NCBI GenBank assembly: GCA_031213475.1
Contig: JARUPZ010000005.1
Span: forward strand, 9,549,848 to 9,613,847
From: Nereocystis luetkeana
Lineage: Eukaryota; Sar; Phaeophyceae; Laminariales; Laminariaceae
Reading direction: 5' to 3'
Length of the DNA stretch: 64,000 bases
The number at the start of each line of letters is the position of its first letter. Positions within the stretch are counted from its first letter, which is position 1. The translations under genes were made by a program, and so were the position numbers. Under the pieces are notes generated by a model, which was not told where the DNA came from, ran no database searches, and saw only the letters and a program-made list of their open reading frames with translations. Below are positions 1 through 24,900 of this stretch, one piece after another.

Positions 1-3000
1 GGTCTTGCCCTTTTTGTTCGTAGCGCCCACACGTTTCTCGCTGACCGAGCCCTCCTACCTACAGTACAATAGGTTATGATCTATACCACAATAGGTCATT
101 CACAGTTGGCTTCTCACGTACAGCACAGTTAGTTTCTGACCTACTACGGTAGGCCCCTTTGGGCCTATCGCTTCGCTCTGGCGGGGGGGCTGTGGTCGTC
201 AGGGGACATCCGGGAGACATCCCCGGGTTTGCTGTAGAGATAGGGATACTTAGGGAATAACGGCGTCCTTGTTGCTGGGAAACTTTGCCCACAGCAGTCA
301 CTCTTCTCTTTTCTTTTGTTTTTGTCTTTCTTTCTTCTATTAATAAACTTATGCATCTCTTACTTCGCGTCGACTAGGGTGGCTGACTCGCTCGAGTGGT
401 GCAGCTATATATATGCTGGCCCCGAGCTGAGCTTGGTCATCCGAGGCGTACCATACGTCGCTGCGAGAGGTTTTGAGCTGGATATATACACATAATAGCT
501 GCACAGCAGGAGATACATAACATCTGCACAGCAGGAGTAGACAGTACAGATCCAACCCACCAGGAAACACTTGCCGGATTCATCATCATGCAGATATTAG
601 ACGGGGTCGCACCCGCGGTAACCTAAGCTACTACTGCTGCTGTAGGCTACTCTGCCGCCCCTACTACTGTAAATATGACTGTTTGTTTTCTAATAGGTGG
701 TATCGTATGTGGAAAAAACATGGTACCAGGTATGCGATATGGTATGTTGGTGGTATGGTATGATGGCACGGTGTGGTGGATGTATCTTAGGGCTAAATTT
801 GCCTGATGGCATGGTATATTTCAGTATATATATAATGTCCGTAAGAGTCGAATACGCCGTACGAATATCATCTGCAGCGACATTGTATATCGATCATTGG
901 AACGTGTTCGAAAATTCGAGGCATGCGGACAGACAGACAGACAGACATACTTGCAATCACCAAAACAGAGACTCAGTTCTACAAACTGAGAATATTCAAG
1001 CAAAACGGTTCCCTTACTTAGGGACAAAGTGGAAAGCACTGCTCTGTCCGAGGTGTAACACGTTCGGATCCGATGTGTTCAAGTTTCGAGGGTATTCGAT
1101 CTAGAATGCCTACTGTCTGGAAGTATATATTACACGTGGCTCGTGCAATTAATCGTGTGTCAGGCGTGTATGGTAGGACACATCATTCTTTTTTTTTCGT
1201 TTTGTTTTGTCATCCTCCGGCGGATTGGTTAGGCTTTACGAGGTTGGAGCCCACCAAACTTTCTTCCACGCTTAGAAGCTTCGTGTCGTGTGTCAATTTA
1301 CCGGGGCGCTCCCGTCGCAACAGCAGAAAGAACCGGCTGCTGCTACCACGAGTGCGTGAGCATGATGTTGACCCTACCTGAACCCGACCCCCGAGAGGAG
1401 CAGGTAGTGGGTGCAATGGAGATAAGCCACCCGGGGGACGTCATCCCCTCCGCGGCACATCGATTCCCGCTACTTTATGATATATCCATCCTTGAGGGAA
1501 GATCAAATATATTCCCGAGAGATCTTGCACAACATATATATACGCAGCTCATCATGTCGCAGGCTGTGGGACCCGCAGAATCCGTGTTACTTTATCTGCT
1601 TCAACTTAGTAGCACATGTTTAATGGGTTGTTTCTGTACCTTCTTCTATGAAAATCCTGATCAATCTCGTACAAATGCAGGCGAGGAACTAGATGGTTCT
1701 ATACTGTAGATAGATAGACCAGATAGATCATCATCTGCTGTAGTTGTCCCCGAGGTGTGATCTGTCTCTCAAAAGGTCGTTTTTTTTTTTTGGGCTTCTC
1801 GGGCCGAGGAGCCTCAGAAATTTCCGTTCCGGTGTTTCAGAAATTTCCCGGTGTTGTTCTACCTCTATTATACGTATCACATCGCCGTAGCACGCGTCCC
1901 TTTCAGCAGCCGCTCTCTTGCCGGCCGGCCCCGCCCAGTCGGTAACGGTTACTGCTGCCATCGCTGGCAAACGTACCTGTATCACATGTCACCCTGTTGT
2001 TGCTGTTTGTTGTGCTCTCATACTTGAATGTTATCGCTGTCATTCACCTATTACTACTATTACGGGGGATCTTATGTCTTATGGTATACATAGAAAAAAA
2101 CTACCAGGTATACCAGTATATTTTACCATTTTTACTAACAATATCTGGTCCTATTAACTATGGCCCCCCGTAATATATATACCTGAAAATCAAGGCAAAT
2201 ACGCGAATGCAAAAATGGGATGGGGGGGGGGGGGAGGGGGCGGTACTGCACCACGCTGCTGATGTTCTTACATGAATCATCGGCATCATCGTCGATTTCT
2301 TTGCGACAGCAGCAGTACCCGAGGAGATAATTATGCGCTAAAGGAACAGTCTCCCGTGGATGGGGGCGGGGGGGGGCGGGGGTTCTCACGATCATGCATG
2401 GCCGCAGTCGTATGAACATAGACCCTCGCATCCCCCTATATAAATGCCGGGGGGAGGGGGGGGGGGGTACTTGCTTGTTGCTTGCCTTGGTAATATGACC
2501 GCTGACCACGCACGCGTCCGTTTCAAGACGGAGCACCGTTCTTAGTCCAAATCATAAGACACCTCCCAACAGTTGGTGGATAGCAACTTCTTGCCCCTCA
2601 TCATCGCTTCGCTCGTTGTTGCAAGCGCGGAGCCTTGCAGAGGCCGTCCCGAGCCCCCCCCCCCCCCCCCCCCCCCCCTCCCCCTTCATCAAAGCAGGTT
2701 CTCTGGCTGAAAACACACACACACAACTCAGTATTCTCCCTTGCAAGTGTATCCCCTGAGTTCGCCAATTTTCATTGGGGTCTTCTGTGGAAGAAAGTCT
2801 AAACGAGTCCGTCACATTAAAAAAAAAAAACATAAAACGGTATTCCGTATTTTTGACCACCAAATGACGGTATACATATAAGGGTAAATCCGCCACAGAA
2901 AGCTCAGCTCAAGGCGCAACAAACCTCAGACCAAAAGAAAATGAGACAAAAAACGGTATTTCCGGTTTTTTTTTACCGTCAGCTGACGGCAAATAAATAA

Positions 3001-3411
3001 CAAAAAAAGGTCTTGGAGTTCATCTGAGATCAATAAATTCATATCGCAGCAATCCAATACACAAGAGCGGTTCCTGCCAACCGCCGACCGCATGACGCAC
3101 ACGATGCGCAGGTGCAGCCCCCCCCCCTAGAAATTAAGCTCAAGGCGCAACAGACCTTACGGTACACCTACTCGTATCTCTCTCTGGTACATATCGGTAC
3201 CGGGTATCGTTTTTTATGTCGAATGGCCCACCCCACAAAACACGCAAAGCACAAAACGTGTCACCTAACGACGGAACATGTTGCGCCCCGCAAACGCTAC
3301 ATCGAGACACACTCAGTCAAACGCCAAGAAAAAAAAAAGAAGAGGACCCCCCCCCCCGCCCCCCCCCCCCCCCCCCCCCCGGTCCCCTCCCCGGGGCAAA
3401 CACAACCTCTC
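1..3411. other. No gene recognised; downstream flank of EFM5
   Basis: Contains TACCAGGTA palindromes (724, 2102), a MITE, module A/B pieces (2380-2535) and a long C-run (2656-2680). Short frames here lack domain features. Confidence 0.5.
2058..2175. mobile_element. TATTACGGGGG-type MITE
   Basis: Starts TATTACGGGGGATC and ends GGCCCCCCGTAATA, with the family interior TTTACTAACAATATCTGGTC. It contains a TACCAGGTA palindrome at 2102. Confidence 0.8.
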
Positions 3412-15021
<11,610 letters not shown>

Positions 15022-15597
15022 GACTCTACTCTTAGTGCTTGCTGTTTACCGGTACCTGGTATCGCGAGAGCGTGCTTGGGTGCTGGGTGGTTCAAACGAG
15101 GGGAGGATTCGCACCCTCCCCTAGATAAAACAAAGTGGAACTCCGGTTTCGATTAATTCAAAATTCAAGGCGGCCAAAAGGTCCAAGATCCAGGATTTCA
15201 CGCATGTATGCACATACACATGTGTTGCACATGTGATTCGTGCACATACATAAAGTCATGCACTGACGCGATTTAGCAGAGTAGAAACGCAAGGCCATAG
15301 AACGACCGAGGGGGCGGGGAGGAGCCGCAGCGCCAACCAACCGAAACGATAAGCGGTTACCCACATCGGTACCCCTGAAGTCGGCATGAGCCCGGGGTCA
15401 GCATCGCTACACACCGGCGTCTAGATATTACAGCAGTAATAATAGTAGGTGTGAACCCGCAGCAGCACAAACGACGAGCATACTCGTACTGCTGTAGTTC
15501 ACGGGGACTCGCGATCTGCCACATCGCCACATCATATATATGTAGCGAGTGTCGTTGCCAACCGACGCCAACCTAACCTATACCAGGTATATCTATT

Positions 15598-15830
15598 GGG
15601 GGGGGGGGGTGGGGGTGTACTCGATAGGCGAGATGTACTCGATCTCATGCATGGCCGTAGTCGTATGACCATAGACCCTCGCATCCCTACAATGCCGGGA
15701 CGGAGCATGTCGGGCTTTCACCGACCAGGTAGACATTGCTTGCACCAAGCGCCAAGCGCCGTGAGGTGTCTGGTGAGTCGCATGAAGGGTGAGCTGCATC
15801 CTACTAAGAACCGCTTGTGAGGCGGACTAG
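15598..15830 (-). repeat. Module-B dispersed repeat with poly(G) (poly(C)) end
   Basis: Reverse of the family ACCGCTTGTGAGGCGG ... GATGCAGCTCACCC ... GCAAGCAATGTCTACC ... GACATGCTCCGTCCC ... GGGATGCGAGGGTCTATGG ... GAGTACA then C-run. Other long copies lie at 26050-26375 (split), 36792-36970, 38320-38540, 40365-40560, 41995-42180, 43035-43250 and 44790-44975. Confidence 0.8.
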
Positions 15831-17864
15831 CATATGAATGACAGCTTCAATGAGTTGATTTAATTTCCGGTGTAGGCATTTCCAGAGACAGCAATGAATG
15901 GGAGTACTATGTAACTGCCTCTTGGGTGCCTTACCAAAAACACTACCTGCTACGATCATTCCCACTTGTTGTGCGGAGTAAAGGTTGTTCACCTCGCACT
16001 AAAGATCTAACTCGACAACCAGCTGTGACCAACCGCAAAAAAAAAAAGAGAAACAAAAGCGGTACCCTGGTTGTCTAGCCCACGTAGTGAGCGGCATGAT
16101 TTACAGTGTCGTTGCCAACCGACCCCAACCCAACTTATATACCTATTGGGGGGGGGGGGGGTGACATAAAAATACCCCCGCCTTTCACTACGTTGTAGAC
16201 ACCAGGGGATCGGCCGAGGGTAGGGCGTGGAAGACAAGGTGTAAGGCGCGCCACAGGGGGGGAAGGCAAGCGCACATACATGGGGCCCCTATCTAGGGAG
16301 GGCTGTCCTGTACACATTTGCTGACTCACGGAGAAGCGCACAGAGAGGGGAACATAGGACCGGGGCAGTCCCCACGTAAAACGTATACGCGTTAATATGT
16401 GCGCGGCAACGGGTATACCACCACAACAGTAGAGGCTGTACCACATGTTGGACGTGGGGGTGCGCGGGAAGTTTCGCCTACGAGTAGCTCGACAGATCCT
16501 GCACAGCATATATATCACAACGGCAGGATACTATAATACAGATTATCTACACTATTTACAACATAGATCGTCATCTGCGGCGGTGTGAAAGCTTAGCCCC
16601 GTTCCGAAGCATAGTAAATCACATAAGGTATTTCGCATGCACCGAAAAGAGGCTAAAAAAGAGCACCTAAAATAGGCTAAAAAAAGAGGAGGGACGCGTG
16701 GTCGGGGTGAGGAATTGACAGCGGTGGTTGTGGTCTATGTATGTATGTGCCGGCACTCGGCTGATTGTTCTCTTTGCGCTTTTACGGTACACTACCCGCC
16801 CTCTCTCTCCTCCCTCATACCGAGGGGGGTCCACAATAAAACTCAGCCTTGTATTTCCGGGGGAGTGGCGATTTCGGGAGGCGGTTGCACGAAAAGCTAC
16901 CATACACACACCAGGAAACACGCACAATAGCACCCGTACCTTGGCAACTTTCCAAGCTGGGTTCCTCGACAAAGAGGACAGAGTAACTACAACTGTCGAG
17001 CGACTATGCGTCTGTATATGGTGGATATATCTCGATAGCGAACAACGAGCATGTTCAGAAGCCTCTACTACGGAGGGTGGTCGCTCGTGGCCATCGGGAA
17101 TAAATGTCGCAGTTTCGTGAATTTTCTTATTTTGGATGGCTTGAATGAACAGTGTCCAAACAAGACAAAACCACTATTATTAGTACAGCACCTTCTAGGT
17201 GGTACTCGTACGCATAATGTATGTTTCCGTCCAGAGTTGGGAGCGAAACGAAACAAACAGAAACAAAAAAAGCTGTTTCGACCTGATTGTTCGGAAAAAA
17301 AACACCGTAGGTTCGTTTTGTGTGCCCTGGCTGGTTGCGAAGAAAATCGACACGGAAATTCGTTCCAGGGGGTGTGGTATCTCACTACACTAATAGTGTG
17401 TAATATTATCACCCGGTGTGTTACAAGGTAAGTAGTGTCGAGCACACTTGCCATACGACAAACCTAGGCTCGGTCAGCATCCCTTCAAACAATATCCTTA
17501 TCCGTAGCAGCCTTCGCATCATCGCAGCTTCCAGAACCCACCAACGCACGGATCATAAAAAACGACCGAACCCTACGCATTCGATTTGACTATGATACCC
17601 CGATGAGGCCTCAACAAAAAAAGCTGAACAGAGTTATCATTAAATTGGAACGTTGTTCGCATATCTTGTAGAGTCAGCGCTTTACCGGAGAGGGGGGGCG
17701 GTCTTAGCAAAACAAACACAAAAAACAAAACAATAGAACAAAAACAAAAAACAAAAAACAACCCGCCCTAATAAACCGGTGCACCAAAATGGCCGGATCT
17801 GCGCTGAGAGCGAAGTGTAGTCTCGCTAACTTTTATGCCCCGCCCCGACGCTTATCTAAGCGAC

Positions 17865-18380
17865 GCCTAGTCTTGACAAACTCCCACCCTCCCGATGACA
17901 TCGACTACTTGTCACTACGTACCTCGCACGCTCTTGGAGGAAAAAAGGTGGCGCCAAGCAGGCGGGCTACGGGTCGCGTCCCCCCCGTGGCAGAAATCCT
18001 AGCGATGCTTTGTCTCGACAAACTCCCACCCTTCAGCGATGCTTTTGTCTCGACAGACGCCCACCTTTCGCATGACAACGCTAACATGTCATTTACGCAC
18101 CTCGCACGTTTTCAAAGGATGTGGGTGCAGGTGGCGCCAAGCGCGCGAGCTACGGGGCCGCGCCCCCGGCGCTAATCCCAGCGATGCTTCGTCTCGACAA
18201 ACTCCCACCCTCCCTCCCAATGATACCGCCTACATACCACTACTACGCCAATACCTCGAACGTTTCCAAAGGAAGGGTAGCGCCTGCTTGCCACGTTCGT
18301 GCCTCGCACTGTTTCAAAGGAAGAGGTGCACGTCGTGCTAATCAGGCAGGCTACGTGTGGGCCAATCACGATGATGACCA
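17865..18380. repeat. Tandem repeat of ~140-180 bp units
   Basis: Three units share GACAAACTCCCACCCT, a CTCGCACG..TTTCAAAGGA segment and GCGATGCTT.GTCTCGAC; unit starts are near 17876, 18018 and 18198. Downstream of ARPC5. Confidence 0.75.
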
Positions 18381-18617
18381 TGACGGGCCAGCCGGGGGCC
18401 AACATCACGTACCGCAGCGTTACGGCTCTGATACCCGGTACATGCCAGAGGCTTTCGCACTCACTTCAGGAAACCCGGGGATATACCTACTATGCCCCCC
18501 GACGACCACAGGGCGGACGCGCTCGACGAATGCCGAGCTTGAACCTATGCCCTCACAAAACAAGCCCCAAAAAAGGACGCCAACAAAGTATGCCAATGCA
18601 GCGGCAGCAGCTGAAGC

Positions 18618-18780
18618 AACAGCAGCAGCAGCGGCAGACGCCATAGCACAACACCCCTACAGGTAAAGCATAGGCACTGGACACCATACCCCCCTTTTCT
18701 TCACCTCCCTCGCTTGAACAGCAGCGGCACACGCCGTGGTACAACAGCTCTACAGGTACAAAATGCGTATGAGACATCAT
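18618..18780. repeat. Two diverged ~95 bp direct repeats
   Basis: CAGCAGCGGCAGACGCC..ACAACACCCCTACAGGTA is repeated as CAGCAGCGGCACACGCC..ACAACAGCTCTACAGGTA. Confidence 0.65.
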
Positions 18781-18900
18781 ACCGCTCTCTCCTCTCTCTC
18801 TCCCCCCCCCCCCCCGCCCCCCTCCGCGATGCTCCCGGCAGGTCCGACGAGAGGAGGCGGGACCACAGCACGGACGGAAACACCAAGCGTTTGGCGTGGA

Positions 18901-21900
18901 TCACACCGTCTGCCTCGCGACGAGCGTGCGCATGACACACCCCGTCCCGCCCTTCTCCAACACCTGCGCAGCGTTGCGATAAGAAAACAGCACAAGCCAA
19001 GCCGCACATGACGATAACATAGCGGGGAAATAGCACGGAGTGCAGGGCAGGGCGGAGAGGAGGGGGCGGGGGTGGTGGCACATTCGGAGAGGTAAATGGT
19101 GTCAGACGCTTGCTGAAAAACGGGCTACAGCACGTTAAATCCTTGAAAAAAAAAAATGCCAACATAATTAGTTTGGCATTGTTGGACTGCCGCGGTAGGA
19201 TACGCCAAGTTCCCCACGATGAAAGCAACAGCGCCGCGGTGGCGACGGCGGTGGCGTGGGGCGCATGCATATAGGTAGTGGTGTCGAACGCCAATCGGCA
19301 AGCATTCGGCAAGCATTCGGCAAGCATTCGGTTTCCATACCGTACAACTCGTGTGATAAAAGATAAACACACCACCTCGAGCGATACTTCCAACCGGATT
19401 TTCTCGGCCACCGCGGAGAGTGCAAGACTTCGGCATATACCCCCCCCCCGGCTGTTTGCCCGATCGGTCAGAACCCGACGTCCTGTGTCCCGGCTTTGTA
19501 GGCATGCGAGGGTCTATGGCCACACGACGACCACAGTCATGCGTGACAATAAGTATATCGCCTCCCTTCCCCCTTCTCTCTCCCCTACTCTGCCCCCCCC
19601 CCCCCCCCCCCCCCCCGCTGTCGTTTGCCCCCTCATGACTGTCGCCACGTGCCAGCATCTCGCGTTTCGAAGGCACACACAGAAGCGCGGCGACGACATA
19701 CACTCCACCCGAGAGGTTCCCAACTTTTTATCCTACATACTCTTATACACACAAGAGAAAAAAAAAACTGTGTGCACTCCGTACCATGCACGATCGAGGC
19801 ATCCATCACGCGCGCGCTGCTTGCACCGATAACTTTTGGAGGAAATTTCGATGTCCTCCACGGCTGAGTTCGTATACACATACCTGGTACGTATATATAT
19901 ATATATATACATACTCACTCTTTCAAATTAAACAGTCACCGAGCGCGCTTGACACACTTGGTGTGTACGGGAGCGATGCAAACATTGGGCTTAACCCTTC
20001 TAGCACCGCAGTCCTGTTCAGGGGACAAACTACTTAAGAATTGACTGGTGTGTCCCCAAAACGGGACTGCGGTTCTGGAAGGGCAAACTGCAGTCCCGTT
20101 TTAGGGGGAACACCACTCTAATTCCAAGCAGTTTTGACGGCAGCCCTCAACGAGTTGAGAGCCTATGGATTGTTCGCAATCGTGTATTTTGTTATCATAT
20201 CAGCGGGACGGGGGGCGGGGGGGGTTACACGGATGGGTGAAGGTGAACAGACTGATGTGTAGGAGTATTTCCTGGGGAACACACTGGTCAGAAGCAAATA
20301 TGCTGCGTTAACAAAAGAGAAATACGTGCTTTTTTTTGGGTCCATCACAGGTTCTGACTACAACATTAGCCCCCCCCCCCCCCCCCCGTCCGAGTAGTCT
20401 GAACAAATAATTTGTCGCTCTTTTTTTTCCCAACCCCTTTAGGACCGCAATCCCGTTTTGGGGGCAATCCATCCAGATTCCAAGTACCTAAGTATATGCA
20501 GTTCTGAGTGGATATATTTATATATAGATATAGATATATATACAATGAATCTCGGCCGCTGTGAGCGAACCTTAAAATTCCGATTTTATCTTCAACTTTT
20601 GTCTGGGACTCCGGAAGCCTTCGCTCCCCTGCCTTCGTGCTTGCTTTTTTTCGACCTCTTTCCTCGACGGTCGCGCGAGCCGGACTTCGACTGGTGTTCT
20701 CCCGTGCGCGCGTCTCGGAGTCTCGCGTCACCGACGAGCGCGGCGACCCCGAACTTAAGGGATATTTGCTGGAAAAAGGAGACACGGACGTTCTATTTTC
20801 TGTGGTCCTGGAAATCTGTTTAGGTGTTGCTCCGCGAAGAGCTTCTTGCGACAGGCTTCATCTTACAGTTACTAGTAGCAGCTTTTTACTCTCCAAGGTT
20901 CGATCTCTCGGTCTTGCTGATGCTACCGCTTTCTAACGACCGCCTTGCTTTGCGGGCCGCCGCCATCGGCCTGTTCGAACCCCTGGGTCCTGCCTTTCTC
21001 GGTGGCTGCCTTCCCTTGCCCCTGTCTCATCGCCGGACGAGTGCACGCGCCTTCTCGGCGTATCGCGCCGTTCTTGGTACGAGATCGTTGCATATCCCGG
21101 TGATTTTGCTTTTTTTTTTTTTTTTCAAGTAACATTTTGACAACTCGGCACGTCTTCTGTTTTCGCCGGTAGAATGGAATGAAGGTTGTTGGGGAGTATG
21201 AATTCGGCCGAGTGTTGTTAGTTCGATAAGAAAAACAACCAATCACATCGGAACGTATCGTACAGGTGGCCGTACATGCTCGGACTTTGTCCACTACTAC
21301 AGCAGAGTGAGGCGCGTTGGAATACCAGTACTATTTAATAACAACTACAGTAGTACAGCAGTCGTATACAGTAGTTCAGAGGTGTTCTACTTCGAATATG
21401 TATGTACAAAGCTTTGTTTTCGCCGGTCGAATTGAATGAAGGTTGCTGGCAAGCCGGCCGGGTGCTGTGGGTTCGATAAGAAAAACCGACCAATCACATC
21501 AGAGGATATCGTACACAGCAGACGTTTTTCGAGGACCTTTAACAATCTGGGAGAAGGGATCTTCAGGTTGGTAGGCTGTTCGGATGTTTTGGTTCCTGTT
21601 GGGATCAAGGCACGGGCGAAGACCCAACCCAACCCCTGACTCTAACCCTAACCCTAACCCTGACCCCAAACCGCAGTCGAAACGGGCCAAAACCCGCCAT
21701 AAACGAGGCTACGCCGAGTTTGCATCGAACCAGGAAATTTCTCAGATGCGGACGACGATTCCGAAGTGCAGACCACGCTACACATTTTTCAAGTAAAATA
21801 CATCCCTAAATATTCCTTCTCCCAGACTGCTAAACCTACTCCGTTTTTCACTTTGAGAAAATAATCATATCCAGTCCAGATGTGAGGTCTTTATTTACTA

Positions 21901-24900
21901 GTAAATGGGAGATACGGACCCGCTTAAAAGATACAATCCTTCGTTCCAGGAATTAGATATGATGTTCGGCTGGGTACGATTCCCTGTTGAAAAACGCGTC
22001 CAGTTGTTTCGGCGAGCACTACTGGAGGTAATCAACGGTTGGAGACTGCTTGCTCAGACTGCAAGTACTCGCAGTATGTCGGAGTTTTGTGCTGCTGTAC
22101 GTATACTGCTGCGTGTGCTACACGTAATACTATATCCAACATGAAGATTTCGGCATTCATGTTATGAGAATACTGTCCATGTCGGCAGTACTTTGCAGTT
22201 GTTCTGTATTGCCGATCGATATCAGGTATCAGTTATCAGGTGTATGATAATACTGCTCATACCCGCAGTATCTCGATCACTGCCTGTTCTCAGGATTGCG
22301 TGCGACAATGCGCATACAGTACGCGTCCTGTTCTCCCAGTAATTTGGGCGTATACTGCAAGTTGTTGTCTTCTGCGATGACGTACGTACAGCTGCTGCTG
22401 TTGTGCTGCTGCTGATGTTGGGGCTGGGTCTACACAGCAGCAGCTGCAGCAACCGACCGCAGCAGCAGCGATGCCTGCTACTACTCCTGCTGCTGCTGCG
22501 GTTGCTGCCATTTTGCATGTTGTGCTGCTGCTGCTATCGCTTTCATGTGCGGGAGAGACCCTCTCTTCTGCACAAGCGTCGTTGGAAGTAGGTACAGCTC
22601 GCCGTAGGTAGGGGTGTGATATCGGCGTGGGTATTGGGTACTTGGCAACTGGGCAGAAAAAAGGGCAGCAATACTATTCATACTATCGTAAACAACATCA
22701 TTAAAGCAATCTCAGTTCTGAGAGTAAAAGAGAGACCTCTCAGAACTGAGCTGATTTCTGCCCCCGCCAGCTGCAACTGGGCTCCAAATTATCGATCATT
22801 TCCTGGACCATAATTTATACTGGTAACTGGTAGACGCTTCTGAATTTCGGGCTTCAGAGTAGATGGCTGCTGGGCTGAAAAAGACACCAAATAATAAGAA
22901 CGTCCCAAAAAAGGATACTTGGTATAAAAGTTGGTCTCTAAATTCGAGTGAGACAGATACAAGAACTGAGAACTGACACTCGGCATTGCCTTTTCCCTGC
23001 ACCACTTGGCATTGCCCTGATCCCGTTCGCAACAAGATCGAATGGTGTACTTACGTCAACTTGCTTCTAACACAATCACACGAGTTTAGGCACTGAGGTA
23101 TATTTTCCTATCCGGAGCATGGGTGCCGGCAGGCACCCATGCGGAGCCCTTGTACATATACAGTATTATATACAAATACAAGTAAAAACTCGTTTGCCGT
23201 GGACGGTCGCTGTGAGGGCCTTTCGGTAGCCTTTCGCAAGATTGTCAACCATGATTCGCGAGAGCTTTGAACTTTTCGCGAGTAGAGGGGCTGTAGAACA
23301 ACGGAAGGGTAAAGAAGGCGAGAACGACACTGTACTGGCCCTAGTGAAAACCGCCCGACACACTCCCCACCTTGGCGTGCCACTTGAAAAGCGGTCCGTT
23401 GTTCCGAGGGAGACCAAGCCCCTTGTAAACGTACTTGACGAGGACGTCGACTTCGTCGAGGGACAGGCCGGACAGGCAGGTGTCGATTTGGTCCTCTCGC
23501 ACGGTGGTCAGCACCAGGAGGACGCACTCCAAGCTCTTGTCCTGTGGAGAGACAGAAAAAGAAAACAACACACACAAGAAAGTAAAAAAAAAAGAGAAAC
23601 AAAAAAAGAAGTCCAAAGAGATGAGGGCAAAACAACGAAAAAAAATTACGGGCACGCAGCAGACACACGCGACAGACACGCAGACAGATACACTAAAGCA
23701 TGCGTTCAACTTTAGAGAATGCAAAACAGGAAACGCAGACTCGAGGACGACAAAAAAAGAGGCAGGCAGGCAGGCAGTAAGGCAGGCACACAGGTATACA
23801 CATGCCAAACCGACACACACACCGAGAAGACACAGGGGCAAATGCTCGCTTCACCAGGCCCTCCTCAACTACAAGCAGCTTCACACATCGGAAAAATCAC
23901 CATGTGCATCACTTACATTCCGGCCTGCCGCTATGGACATGTTGTGCAGGGTCTGCATACATAGCACACCGTCATCAAGGACTACCCCGGGTTGGGTAAT
24001 CGATCGATCTTTTACCCCCGTAGCTCAGCAGGTACTACCATCACATTTGACGTCGTCGGGACAGGACACGGGTTCGCTTCTCACTTCAAGCGTTTCTTTT
24101 CTACAAAACGCTCGCGCATGCGGTCCCCAAAAACAAATATCTCCCTGGTTCCCCAGTGGTTCCCCAGGTATCGAAAACGAAGGAGGTACAGCTGTATACA
24201 GGCCAGCGTATACGGCCGTACACCGTACCGAAGCCCCAAGGGTGCCACCGTTCAGAGGGAGGGCGGGAAGTGTAGCAAGGATTTTACCCTGGGCTGGGTA
24301 ATTGATCGATCTTTTTACACCCATAGCTCAGCAAAGATATCGGACGACAGTCAAGTTTTGGCCTGTTAAGACCTATGCCAATGGAAACGCGAGGTTCAAA
24401 AGTTTTTTTTTTCAAATAGATGGCTTTAAAAAAAACAGCCGAAAAATTTCACGTACCGCCGCTGTGGGAAAAAAAAGAGAAAGATGTTTGATTTTTTCTT
24501 TTTTTTCCCCCAACGGCTGCAGGCGGCGCAATTTGTGTTTTTCTGGTTGCAAATTGTCAACACGGTGATCGAAACCAGCTCGTGCGACGATCCACGCTCG
24601 ATCTCGACATAGACTCAGCCCACGGCCAACCCGCTCGGTATCTGGCAAGGCCAACGAATCTAGATGACGGCCTTGAAGATATCAGGTGGATCCATGGTCT
24701 AGGGCGCGAGAGTTTGCCGGCGGCGTCCTACGGTATCCTCCCAAACCTGAAAAAAAGTCTATTTCTTGCCATTCGAGACGGATGGAGAAGTTTTGTCTTC
24801 TGTTTTGTGTAAACCAGCGGCCAATTTTTCTTTTATCGTACGCCTGGTCAGCTCCCGTCACATGGCACCGCCCATGGTGTGAAGACGGTGACCCTAGGGT

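Larger units (their letters stand above)
15022..18900. other. Intergenic, repeats only
   Basis: Between the EFM5 start and the ARPC5 stop. Holds a module-B repeat (15598), a G-run (16147), tandem repeats (17865-18780) and no frame with recognisable domains. Confidence 0.5.

Noticed and set aside
15085..15125. GGGGAGGATTCGCACCCTCCCC, resembling a tRNA T arm
   Set aside because: Only a hairpin; no D or anticodon arm on either strand.
20366..21294. Open frames on both strands at 20.4-21.3 kb with Arg/Ser-rich products
   Set aside because: No domain, no consistent splice-joined frame; lies within ARPC5 intron 2.
21640..21668. CCCTAACCCTAACCCTGACCCC, telomere-like
   Set aside because: Three units only; too short to argue for an interstitial telomere or chromosome fusion.
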